Assembly: GCA_036877525.1 (NCBI GenBank)
Contig: JAZGTH010000002.1
Coordinates: forward strand, 13,716,001 to 13,780,000
Direction: 5' to 3'
DNA length: 64,000 bases
From: Chromobotia macracanthus
Taxonomy: Eukaryota > Chordata > Actinopteri > Cypriniformes > Botiidae
Shown here: positions 23,972 through 35,400 of the stretch, in pieces
How positions within the stretch are numbered: position 1 is the stretch's first letter
How the letters are laid out: the number at the start of each line of letters is the position of its first letter
Translations under genes and position numbers: made by a program
The notes under the pieces: model-generated
Seen by the model: only the letters and a program-made list of their open reading frames with translations
The model's database searches: none
Told to the model about the DNA's origin: nothing

Positions 23972-26325
23972 AACAACTGCTGAAGAAAGAGTGGACAAAG
24001 TCTACTGAAAACCCTCTCAACCAACACGTGGCACCTACAACTCGAGATAATCCGACACCACGGCACCAAAAGACCAGCCCTCCACGCATGTCCTAACAAA
24101 CATGACAAGACATGACAAGATGATGATCTGTTTTATGTATTTTATTTTATATGTTTTATGATCTGTTTTATCTAAATTATACACGAACTGACAATCCATA
24201 CGCACCTTTCATGAGCTCATCAACAAACATTGATTATTTCACTAATTCTACAATACATTGATGAAATCGTACGAGCAGCAAACATTATAATTTTCTCATC
24301 TGTTGGATTGTGGCTGCTTAAGAGTAGCAGAGAGTTTGGATTCTCAGATAGTGTTCTCGGCTAGCACAGTATGTCTAGTTCATTTAATAATGTCTCTAAT
24401 GGAATGAGTTGAAGGCAGTTTTTAATTTTTATTTCATACCTGTGCATTGTTTAGAGAGTTCAGCCTCTGATTTGATGTTTGTGGAGAATTGGTTATCTGA
24501 TCATTTAAGATTGGTATGATTGCATTGTTTGTGATTGATCTTACATGGCTCTTTGTTTTGCAACTGCACTTTGGACCTTATATGGACAGCACTTCCATGT
24601 TTTCCAATGTCTTGTCAATGTTTTGATTAAACTTCGTCTCCATCACATTCATTCTTTGTTAAAGGTACACGCAGAAATGTTTGGTTTGTGTTGCCCTGGC
24701 CAATGTGACATGCAAAAATCTGTCATGCAAAAATCATTTATATAAATGCAGTTGTACACTTGCACAGTTTGCAGTCAGCGATGATTCATTTATTCTGTAA
24801 GTTAATTGTGTCCAATAACCAATAATGGGAAATACAGATATAAAGCAAGTGGAATTTGGCTACTCTTGTGATCTCAATGTGGCGTCCCCTATAAGGTGAC
24901 CCTCTCCATGACTAATAAATCAGATTGTATGATGCCACTGATCTCATATAAGTGTGCATAAATTTAATCTGCAGTCTGTAACGTTTGTCTCTTTATTGTC
25001 ATTTTGAATGCTGATCTATTGTGTACTTGCTTAATATCTTGTTTTTGTTTATTTTTAATCAAAGAAAGTTACAGATTGCTGCATTTAACTTTTATTTCTT
25101 TAGGGGGTAAAACTCTTAATGATGAAAAACTTACTGGTACTGAGTGTACCTTTAATGTTCAGTAAATATATATTTTCCCACCTACAACCACAAAGGAGTT
25201 GCATATGAGGTGATACTTCAAACATACAGGAGGTAAATTTACTTTTTAATGGTCTCTGTTAGTATACACTACACAGGCAGCAGACATTAGATTGGGATGT
25301 TCCCGAAGGAAATTAAATTAGCCTGTAGACTGGATAATTCCAATTTTAAAAAATTCCCATTTAAAAAAACGTACGTTTCTTAAAAAAGGCAGCAAGCATG
25401 AAAATGCAAATGCCCCTAAACCTAACCCTTACTGAGGCGAAAGCAAATCGCACAAAAACATGCGTGACAAACAAAGAGATCGGACAAATTCATACGATTC
25501 AGCCATCAGATCACTAAAACGTAAAACAGTTACAAATTGCCATGTTATCTTTAGCTGATGTGGTTACTAATAATAATTGCAAATCATAATAAATGCAAAT
25601 ACAATTTTATTAATTAACATTTGTTAACAATCTTAGTTAACATGACAATACTTCTACAGCATTTATCAATCTTAATGTTATTTTCAATATAACCTTTTTG
25701 TAAAGTGTTACACAATAACTTTTCTAAAAGTAGTAAATTCTCTGAGCAAGAATGTTCATTCCAGAGTACTCAGAGACTCAGGAACGCTGTCTTATTTTTA
25801 AACCAATTTGCACACTATTAGTGGTGACCCCCTGAGAGTGTTAATTAAAAAAACATCTTTCTGGACTCGGGGGCCGTGACTATATTTGGCTAATCTTTAT
25901 TAGCGGCGCTGATTAATCAGGCTTGTTTTATCAAGATCACTTTAGCATCTGAATTTAGCAATTAGCATTCAATTCCAGGGTTTCCTAAGTGCCAAATTCT
26001 TTGCTAAATTAGAAGTCTACTCATAAGACCAAACCGAACAGAACGGCTGATACTCAGCACAGCATGAAGAAACTGAGCAGGCAAGACCCTGATGTCTACA
26101 GAACATTAGGTCTGATACACGGAATTCCCTTATCAGCACAGGCTGGGAAATTCACTGGCTTTCCCTGTTTGATGCAGCTGTATGTCTGTGACCAAATGCA
26201 TGTTTCTCTTTATCATTCTAGTTGGAGGCCTTTGTAGAACAAGCAATTAAACGTGATGTGTTGTTGTTTACTGATGATTATGCTGTTTTATCCTTTAAAC
26301 TGAATATTTTACACTGTAATAACAC

Positions 26326-26385
26326 CCCAGCTAACAATTTTGTGGTTCCAAGAATGTTCTAGGAATGTTATTTTATAATCCTGTG
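26326..26385 (-). mobile_element. MITE family A relic
   Basis: CCCCAGCTAACAATTTTGTG followed by AGAATGTTCTAGGAATGTTA is the reverse orientation of the family A right end. Only about 60 bases can be recognised. Confidence 0.4.
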
Positions 26386-27660
26386 CTTTCAAGGAAATCA
26401 GTTTTATAAATACAGTCATTTAAAATAGAAAAATTTACAGTAATTCTCTCGTTTTAGTGGAAATTTGGACTGTATTTGGACCTTACGTTTTTTGCACAAC
26501 ATTTTGTGCTGTGCCCTTCTAACGTTGATAAATTGTGTAACAAAGTCAAACATTAACCAGTATAGCTGTATTTCACTCAAAAACTACTATCACTGCAGCG
26601 TTACATTTAGGTCTGCATAGACACTTTAACACGCTGAATCGTGTACATGTACGTGTTTAATATCCATATTACTGTTAAACGTCTGGTATTACGTGTGTCC
26701 GTCTTTTATCTGAGCTGCTTCTGTAGAGGGAAAGATCAGAGGGTTGGGGAAGGCCTTTGAACTGCTGAGCATCAATCACAGATTTCTCTCGGGTTCCTCA
26801 TCCACAAACCTCAATGTATTCGACTATCTTGCCCTACCCAATCAGACATACGATAATAACGGCCGACACTTAAAGCAGAAATTGTCGTAGCATGTGCGAC
26901 ATATGTTTTGCAAACCTCGTTTCTCTTCTTTGTTTCCTTATCCATTTGCATGCCAGCCCTTATCAGGCTGGGCTGTCCTTTCTTCAGACTGCATCCTAAT
27001 TATACGTCTCAAAGAGAGACCGGCCGGCTGCCCCCCCTTCTGACAAGCATCTGAGGAAAAACTGCTCGCCTGATGACTAAAACCTATTCTTTCCAAAACA
27101 GCAACCGTCACTCAAACCTTATGCACACTGGGACCCGAGTCTAATGGGCTCGGTGGAGGGAAGGAGGATGCTATTTTTGGAACTTATGTAACGGTAAGAA
27201 TATCTCCAGCTATTTATGCTTTTAGGAAGTGTTTTATATCTGTCTCTATTTATACATCTGTTTGTCCATGAAAAGACCTCGGAAACTCTAGGTTAACTCT
27301 AGGTTTTGTGGGCTTGGATTGGGCTCTTGCAAAGTTCTTTCAGTGAAGCAATTCTGATCAACAGGTGTCAAAATCTAGACCAATTTAAATGACACATTTG
27401 CTTTATGCAATTTGTGTAGTTCAAAAAATTGCTTGCAATTTAGCCATTGTGTCTTAAGACAGCTGATATAAATTATTTCTCACAGACTGTTTAAACTATC
27501 TGCTCAAAAGGAATCATCAAAGTATTTTGAGAAGCTGTTTTTTTAAATTAAATGACAGCAGAAATGTCTAGTTCTTAGGGCAGACAATTTAGAAATCTGC
27601 TTTATGGTATATAGGGAGACATTAAAGTGTACGTTGTGCTTCTGGTGTTATGAGCCAGGC

Positions 27661-27688
27661 TGTGTATATATATATATATATATATATG
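27661..27688. repeat. (TA)n microsatellite
   Basis: An alternating TA tract of about 24 bases after TGTG. Confidence 0.9.
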
Positions 27689-27780
27689 TTAATAAGTTAT
27701 CATGCCAGAAAGTGTGAAATCTCTTTCCCACTGCTTAAACCCCCCCTCAAGGAATGAACACTCATCTGCTTGTGACAGGG

Positions 27781-27781
<1 letters not shown>

Positions 27782-27819
<38 letters not shown>
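27782..27819. repeat. (CT)n microsatellite
   Basis: An uninterrupted CT tract of 38 bases, which is purine/pyrimidine strand-asymmetric. Confidence 0.95.
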
Positions 27820-27822
<3 letters not shown>

Positions 27823-27997
27823 AGACAGAAACGTGTTTCTTCATACAAAAGTCACTCTCCAACAGCAGCACAGTTATCTTTGTGCAGACAGAAATAAATG
27901 TTTTCAAAGCTGCTATCAACAATATATAATCAGCTTAATAGACTGTGTTCAAACTCATTTCAATACCTTTTGAAATACAGAACTTAATTTCAAACGA

Positions 27998-28269
27998 CTA
28001 ACAGGAAATGCTCTCAAAACATTGCTAATGTCCTCTAGACGTTCTCTCAAAGTTAACAAAAACGTTCTTGCAAGCAAATAATGTTAATGTTATATGTCAT
28101 ATATCAAAAATGTCATTTTTAAGTAGTCAGTGGAACACTTCAAAAATGTAACAACGTGTATACAAATTGTCAATCAATAATGCTAATACAACAATTGGAA
28201 AACTGGACATTTTGAACATTTTTCTTAATGTTAGGGAAACATTCTTAGAATGTAAAATTGTTAGCTTGG
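27998..28269 (+). mobile_element. MITE family A copy
   Basis: Starts CTAACAGGAAATGCTCTCAA, carries TTCTCTCAAAGTTAACAAAA and TATCAAAAATGTCATTTTTA, and ends GTAAAATTGTTAGCTTGG. Confidence 0.7.
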
Positions 28270-29492
28270 TTTACAACTAGCAGTAGTTGCTGCCCCAAGC
28301 TGCTGATCTGACAGCAGTGTTATTTTTGCTCAGACCTGTACATTTGCAAAGAAAATGATCCAGGATCAGAAAGGTCATGCAGGTGATCTATATTTAGAGT
28401 GACTATAACCTTCCTGTGTCTGTGGGTGAGAAGTTCAAACGCAGTTTAATGAACAGGCAGAATGGCAGGGAAGAGACATAAATAATGCACGCAGAGACGC
28501 CTTTATATAAGAGCTGTCAGCCGTTAAAGAATTACTTACAGATGACTACTCACGCTTTTGTACAGGTTAAAACAGAAAGCAGAGGATCTTTCGCTGAAAC
28601 ACCTGATAAGTCTGTTCTACAGGTTCTATCTGCAAACTATTACCTGTATTTTTCATTTGATATTCGCTCTATTAAATATCATACCGTGGCATCATTTGAT
28701 TTGAGTAAATGTTAAATGTGTTGGTTTTCTATTGGTTAACATATCTGTTCAGGTAATGAATTCAATGAATCAAGCATGCAGTTACAATTACACTTCTGGT
28801 TTTCAATCTGAAAATTGTATCTGGTAACTTCACAAAGGAACTGTCTGGCTAGCAGAAATACAAAACAGGGATATGTGATTCCTTTTGTATAAGGCTGGGT
28901 TTTGGAGAGGTTTATTTAAATGTTATTTCTAAATGTCATACAGGGGTCATTTCTGCAGACACACATACACCTGCACGCAGGTCTGTGTACTTGGAGTGGG
29001 AAAGCAAGAATAAATAATTAATATGCTTGTAAGCAACATTGCCTCCAAAACCAGCAAGCAAATGATACTTCATTCTGCCCAGCAGTGCATACCGGTCTGC
29101 AGGGCTAATTACTTAATGAAAAAGCTCGAGTTACCAGCTTCCTTCATTGGGGCAGCAGATCCACTCTGAAGTTCACGTCCAAACCGTGTGTTTTGACATC
29201 GGCCTCGATGACATCTGCACTCAGTCCTGTAAAAAAACCAACACCGTTATACTGGAATCGAAACAACTTTCCTCTTGTATTTCAACTGGTGCTGGTTTGG
29301 ATGCATGTGCTGAACGCATGAGTAAAATGAAATTAATATCTTATCCTTCTTTCTCTCATCTGTTCGCAGGCCTGGGAACCGACCAACATATTATTCATAA
29401 AGATTAAGCATGTGACCAACTTGTTAAAACTGAAGTCAGTCACTTAAATATGAGTTCTGTTCTACAGTGGATAAAATAGCCAAGCTTTAGTT

Positions 29493-29506
29493 TATATATA
29501 TATATA
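29493..29506. repeat. Short (TA)n tract
   Basis: Seven TA units about 330 bases upstream of the first kcnn1 coding exon. Confidence 0.7.
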
Positions 29507-29529
29507 ACAGGCTTCTCTATTGCAAAGAA

Positions 29530-29715
29530 AGTTGGGGACGCTAATTCTGGGGAACATTTCCCCCGACCAGCCTGGACTGGGAGCTCTGCTCTTGGGTACA
29601 ATGGTGATGATCAGAACTGCAGTATTTCTCCAGTTTATTGGTCAGCACTGGGAGTTAAATAAGCAGGACTTGTGTCAGCGACCCAGAGCCTTAACCATTA
29701 GGCCATCCAGGAAAA
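29530..29715 (-). mobile_element. tRNA-derived SINE, second type
   Basis: On the minus strand it begins GGATGGCCTAATGGTTAAGG, a clear tRNA box A type head. An anticodon-like region and CTCCCAGTGCTGACC follow, then a body that is typical of fish SINEs. Box B is weak, so it is not a working tRNA gene. Confidence 0.5.
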
Positions 29716-29789
29716 AGCAGAACCAACAAGAGAAGATGGACACCGTGGGCTTTGACAGAAAGTATCTGGTCCGCTCATTCATATAAACA

Positions 29790-30960
29790 CTTTGACTGTC
29801 ACATGAAGGCGGTGCTCCCTGTAACTCCTCGGTGACGAGATGAGGCTGGTCCTGGTCCAACCCACCAATGAAACGGGCCTCCTCGACTCCACCGGTGCCA
29901 CACGCAGCGACAGGGTGCCGGATCACCGCAACGCGCAGCGGCCGTCGCAGTCCGCCGCAGGTGAGGGGGGGATGCCGCATCGGTACTCGGGAGCTGTCCA
30001 TCAGCATCAGGACCACCACACGGAGCATCGGAGCGCCCCGAGCGGATCCAGCACCCCGGCGTGCAGTCTGCCGCCACCGGCCCCGAACCAGCGCTGCCCA
30101 TTGCCAAAGCGGAACCAAGAGAAGCTGCCCAATCCATTTAGTCAGGACGATCCCATCCCCGGTGGGCTGCATCGGGGCGGTCCAGCAGCCCCAGTCCAAA
30201 GCCCGGCAGGTAACTCAAGTCTCGAAGGCTGCTCTAAACACTCCTCAAGTCGGCGGCAGAGTACCGGAGGAGCTGCCGCGCAAGCGGAGCATCTCGAGTC
30301 CCCACGCAACCGGTGTCGCTCCCCGGGCAAGGAAAATCCTTGCCAACCCCACGACGCCCGGTGCCCCCGGGGCTGGTCGCACCATTGCAGGACCTGCCAG
30401 CAGCATCACTGGTCGTGCAGCTGCGGTTCGCAGGCGCAACAGGAGCATCGCAAGCCCAACCGCACTCCCCCTTTCCCGCAGCCAGGGGAAGCCGGAGAGA
30501 CGCCGACGATTTCGCGTCCTTCCATTGATCCGCAGCCCAAGCTACAGGTCCAGCAGCAGCGGCTGGTGAGGAGCAGCCTGCCCGGCTGCGGCGTGCGGGG
30601 ATCCGGGGAGCTCGGAGTTCAGCAGCCGCGGCTCCTTGACGACGACAGGCGGAGATCGGGCGAGCGCGGTCGCACCCGGCGCCCGCGGCACGGCCATCTC
30701 ACCCGCGCGTCGACGCCCGACAGATGCCAGGGAAGCAGGAGCTCGCTGTCATCTGACAGTCGCCTGTGGCTCGGGAACAACAAACACGGACACGCAGGGC
30801 AGAAGGTAATCTTACCCGCTATCACTTATGGGGACACGGTGAGGGTTTGGACGAGCCGGGCGCTGAAGTTGAACAGGTGCCCAGGTGTCACCTATGCGCT
30901 CTTATACGCACGCATTGGCGTGCAGCTTTGCGAGGTCATGCTTGTGATTTAATAACACAG
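29790..30960. promoter_or_regulatory. CpG-rich island at the kcnn1 5' exon
   Basis: The base composition changes abruptly from AT-rich to GC-rich with many CpG dinucleotides (for example CGCAACGCGCAGCGGCCGTC). It is the only strong CpG island in the window and overlaps the large first coding exon, so it is the likely kcnn1 promoter and 5' region. Confidence 0.7.
29840..30805 (+). CDS. kcnn1: kcnn1 long N-terminal exon (alternative start)
   Basis: A 966-base open frame (322 codons) ends exactly at a donor (CAGAAG/GTAATC) in phase 0. It joins the phase-0 acceptor at 36724, giving ...NNKHGHAGQK-VNADANRLS. The peptide is Ser/Pro/Gln/His/Arg-rich and disordered, like the long N-termini of SK3 and long SK2. 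GC-rich DNA keeps several frames open here, including a 233-codon frame from 29868. Support therefore rests on the junction phase and on the SK3-like sequence PQYPQIAMNSCKYNGG after it. Confidence 0.55.
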
Positions 30961-32353
30961 ATGCATAGCGAAGGTTAAAGAGGAGGCATCGTTTATCGTG
31001 TTAACATCGACAACATACGAAGCAGACGAGGAGGCATTCAACAGGCTCTCCGTGATCCCTATAATGGCGTCTATGGAGCTCTCATAGTAAGTCATCGGAG
31101 CTCCGTTTCATTCATCTGATCATAAATCATACATCTTAGTAGCTGCATTGAATGTGTACTTAATTATGTGAGTCACATCTTACAGTTACTATCTCTATAT
31201 ATCCATCCATCCATCCATCCATCTCAAAGAGCATCTTGTGAAAATAAATGCCCTGAAAGCCAGCCAGCCAGAAAGGCAAATCACTGTCATTTATTCCTGG
31301 TGAGAAAGCCGACCTTGTTTTTGCCTCACTGGTCCATTTTCTGCCTCTGTGTATGCTGAGGAAAAGCCCCCTTGAGGGGCACTAACAGGTGCTTTAGGCC
31401 TGTATAATTCATGATGGCTTACACCTCACTGCCAGAGAAAAAGTTTTTTTAGATTTTTTTAGTTTTTTTTTTAGGTTATTTTATTTTGTTTAGAAAAGGG
31501 GGGAGGGTTTGTGAGAGGGAATAAAAAAAAAATTTTTTATTTTTAATATAATGGTTATTATTTTTTTATAAAAAAGTTATTAAATTTTTTATTAAAAAAA
31601 ATAAAAAAAAAAAAAAAAAAATAAAAAAAAAAAAAAATATAAAAAAAATAATAAAAAAAATTTTTAAAAAAAAATTTATAAAAAATTTTTTTTAAAAATT
31701 TATTTAAAAAAAAATTAAAAAAATTTTTAAAAAAAATATTTTTTAAATTATTTTTTAATTTATTTTTAATATTTTTTTTTATTTTTTTTTTTTTTTTTTT
31801 TAGAGACTTATGAGAGGTTATAGAGACGTTAGTGTATAGACCTTACTAGCAGAGTAGAGACGTTAGTAGAGACATTAGTAGAGAGGTTAGTAGAGACGTT
31901 AGTAGAGACGTTAGTAGAGAGGTTAGTAGAGACGTTAGTAGAGAGGTTAGTAGAGACGTTAGTAGAGACATTAGTAGAGACGTTAGTAGAGACGTTAGTA
32001 GAGACATTAGTAGAGACGTTAGTAGAGACATTAGTAGAGACATTAGTAGAGAGGTTAGTAGAGAGGTTAGTAGAGAGGTTAGTAGAGACGTTAGTAGAGA
32101 GGTTAGTAGAGACTTTAGTAGAGACGTTAGTAGAGACGTTAGTAGAGACGTTAGTATCTGTTTAGTACTTAGTTTAAAGTTTACATTAGAGGCGTTAGTA
32201 GAGACGTTAGTAGAGAGGTTGTAAAAAAGTTTATTAAAAACTTTAAAAAAAAATTTTTAAAAAAATTTTTAAAAAATTTTTTTAATTTATTAAAAAATTT
32301 TATTGGGGGTTTTTTTTTTTTTGGTGGTTTGGGGGGTTTTTTGGGGGGGGGGT

Positions 32354-32433
<80 letters not shown>

Positions 32434-35400
32434 TTTTTTTTTTTTTTTTTTTTTTTTTTGGAGGTTTGCTGCATCACCAGTCTCTTCCCTGTAAAATCTC
32501 CCAGAATTCTTTGTGTTGTCGTCGGCATTGTTTGTTGTTCAACCTGTGGCATCTGAGTCCTGTTAATTCATCGAATTGCCATGTGAACCAAAAGTTGCAA
32601 TCATTTTCAGTGTTCTCCCGCAACTCAAATTAAAATGGAAAAATGAAGGGCGTGGCTTGCTTTTTAACACAGAGAATTGATTGGCTATAGAGCAGTAGTG
32701 GTTTCAAACCGTGCCGCAGACAAAAGGTTAAAGATTATGAGGACACGTGAATTTAAAATAAATAATAATGTGCACGGATACTTCATTTAGAACACACACT
32801 GCAATATTTCATATTCATATAAAATAAGAATAGTTTATTTAGATTTCATGGAGACTTATATTAAATGCACAGTTCAGAGTCAGCCAGTTAGTGATTGTGG
32901 GAAGTGAAATAACACTAGGAGGCAGGAGACAAATTTACAAGTGAATGCAAGTCACACTTTTTATTAAGCCACGTATATGCGTAATTCACACAGCAGTGAG
33001 ATTACACACCGAATATTTCGGTGTAAATACCACGTAAATATTTACACAGAAGTTTACAGTGAGGCTTCGTCCTGATTGTGCATGAGGAAGAGCAGGATTT
33101 GCCCTGGATGTAGCGGGAATGATGGGTTCAGTATGAGCAAGCAGGCGGAGGGCAGAATTTGTGAATGCTGGAGCTCAGCAGCTGCTGCTCTGATGCTTAA
33201 TCAAGGGTAATTTGTGGAGAATATAATTGGCTCTGCTCTCTTGTCTCTATGTGTATTCTGAAACTAGACTACGGCACTCTCTGCAGTACCGATGGTTTGT
33301 GTGTGTGTGTGTGTGTGTGTGATGTGTCGGGCTATGTCAGGCTCTGTTGTGGAGATGACATAGATGATTAATAAAAGAATATGGTCTAAAGCTAATGTGC
33401 TTGGGTGTCTTGAAATATTAACATTAGCAGTTAAAAGAATAATGAATCCCAGACTTAAAATTCTACATTACATTTATGCGTTTGGCAGATGATCTTATCC
33501 AAAACAACTTATAGTGCATTCAGGCTATAGATTTGATCTAGAAAGATTTGAAGAAAGAAGCTCATAGCACAGAATCACAAATGAGATCTCCTTGATGTCT
33601 CACTTGTTTCTCTTAGGGAGTCATGAGGTTTATGGAGAGTGAATGGAGAATTCTGAACGGTTCTCAGATTTTTCGCCTGAGAAAATTCTTCCAGTAATTC
33701 CAGTAATTCCAGTAATCTTCTGTTTGTGAAGAACCCCTCAAACGTTACAGGGAGAACACAACATTTCAAACTGCACAGATTTAGCAAGATGCCAAAGTCT
33801 GTCATCAAAAGTCAGAGGTTTTAAAAATCTCTCTGAATATTCTGAAAAAAACTCTGAATACTCTGAATAATGTTGAATTATGTCTTCAACAACATGAAGA
33901 GCAAGTTTAGAACAATAGATGTTTTCTCTGGGAAGTTACAAGTCTGAAACAACATAACGATGAGTATGTAATGAGAGAATTGTGGGGTGAATTCAAAACA
34001 CTTTTTTATTTCATTTATATCATTTTGTCATAATTCATTTGTTGATTATTCTGTGGTCTGTTGATGCTGATGTCTCTGCCTGTAAGAGCCACTGCAGGTA
34101 TTTGTATGATGGTCAGTTTCACTGGGAAAAGACTGCAAACAATGTTACAGACAGTCAGTTTCCTGAGGATGTAAAGACACTTTTTATTCTGTTATGTGTG
34201 GAACTGCTTTCATTGTGAATCATTAGTGAACAAACCATAATTGTACATAAAAATGCCATCATTGCAGCTGGCTAAACTTTAACAGTGTTTCTTGTGGTGT
34301 TGCTATGTGGTTGCTAAGGTGTTGTGAGTGGTTGCCAGGGCGTTGTTAGGCCACTGCATACAGCCCTGAGGCAAAAGAGCCCACCTTTGAGTCTCCATAA
34401 TGTTTAGAAAACAATGGTTTTGACAACAAATCTCTTAAGTAAAGAAAACCTTAATTGTAAATAAAAGGTTTTGTCACCAAGAGCTTCCCTGCAACCCGCT
34501 ACAGGTCCCTAGACACAGTACGTGTGTGGCTCATTTTTTGTCCTCCATATTGTACAGGTCCTAAGGTGATGATGCCTGTCACATGAGAGAAGATTTCTGG
34601 GCGTAAAGATCGTGTTTTGATAGCAGGAGGCAGCTAGAAAAGAGAACAGCAGAATCTGTAATCAGCTTGCAGATCCACTGCAGATGTTTCATTACAGAGA
34701 GAAACCAGACGAACAGTCCGATGGCACATCTGAATGAGCGCAAATTCAATGTCAAAATAGATTTGCTAAATTGGATTTGTACGGACCAAAGCTTGTCGAG
34801 AAGGGAATGAGGAAGCAGGGAAGGATGACATCTGAGGCGTCTTCAGCTTTGACACGCACACAGGGGAATATTGTTAATACCGAAAATTAGCAGAATGTGA
34901 AATTGTGAGGCTGGGACAATAGAAATGCTGTTGCAAAAATGAACCTTCTCTCTGTCGCATGGAAATGTCTACAACATATAAAACAGAGACGAGCGGATTA
35001 TTTGTGGAAGGTCGTGATATATGATCAGTTTTGAAACTGGTGCAGTATTTGTTGTGTTTAAATGTGGAGTTTCTAAAATTGTATGACACATTGGACTGCT
35101 GCTGTTTGCCTTTGGGCATTGATAGAAAGAAAGCTCATTTTTGTGAGTGGCACACCATGCTGGCGTTGGAGGCAGTGACAATTTCAACAGCAGCTTTGCT
35201 ATAAACCCCCCTGGAGCTCCTTCATCTGTGACACAATCACTGCATCAGTTCTGTTTCATTACAGCTATTACTCCATTTTATTTTAAAACATTAAAGAAGA
35301 GGCAGGTGATACAAGGACAACAGAAATATTACTCTCTCTCTTACTAAATTAGACTACTCTTCTAGTTTTTTATGTTTTTCTAATCATGTAAAAGTTAAAA

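Larger units (their letters stand above)
23972..29839. other. Intergenic, upstream of kcnn1
   Basis: I see no gene. It holds a family B MITE relic (24970-25090), family A pieces (26326-26385, 27998-28269), a (TA)n and a (CT)n microsatellite, and a tRNA-like SINE at about 29530-29715. GC content rises sharply at about 29790, where the kcnn1 5' exon begins. Confidence 0.5.

Noticed and set aside
29868..30569. A separate 233-residue protein in the CpG island
   Set aside because: It overlaps the kcnn1 long exon in another frame. The sequence is Arg/Ser-rich by base composition and has no matching splice phase.
31846..32043. Minus-strand MSLLTSLLTS repeat ORF
   Set aside because: It is a product of the 12-bp minisatellite, with no gene features.
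32181..32633. Poly-Pro/poly-Gly/poly-Phe reading frames
   Set aside because: They come from the G and T homopolymer block and cannot be taken as protein.
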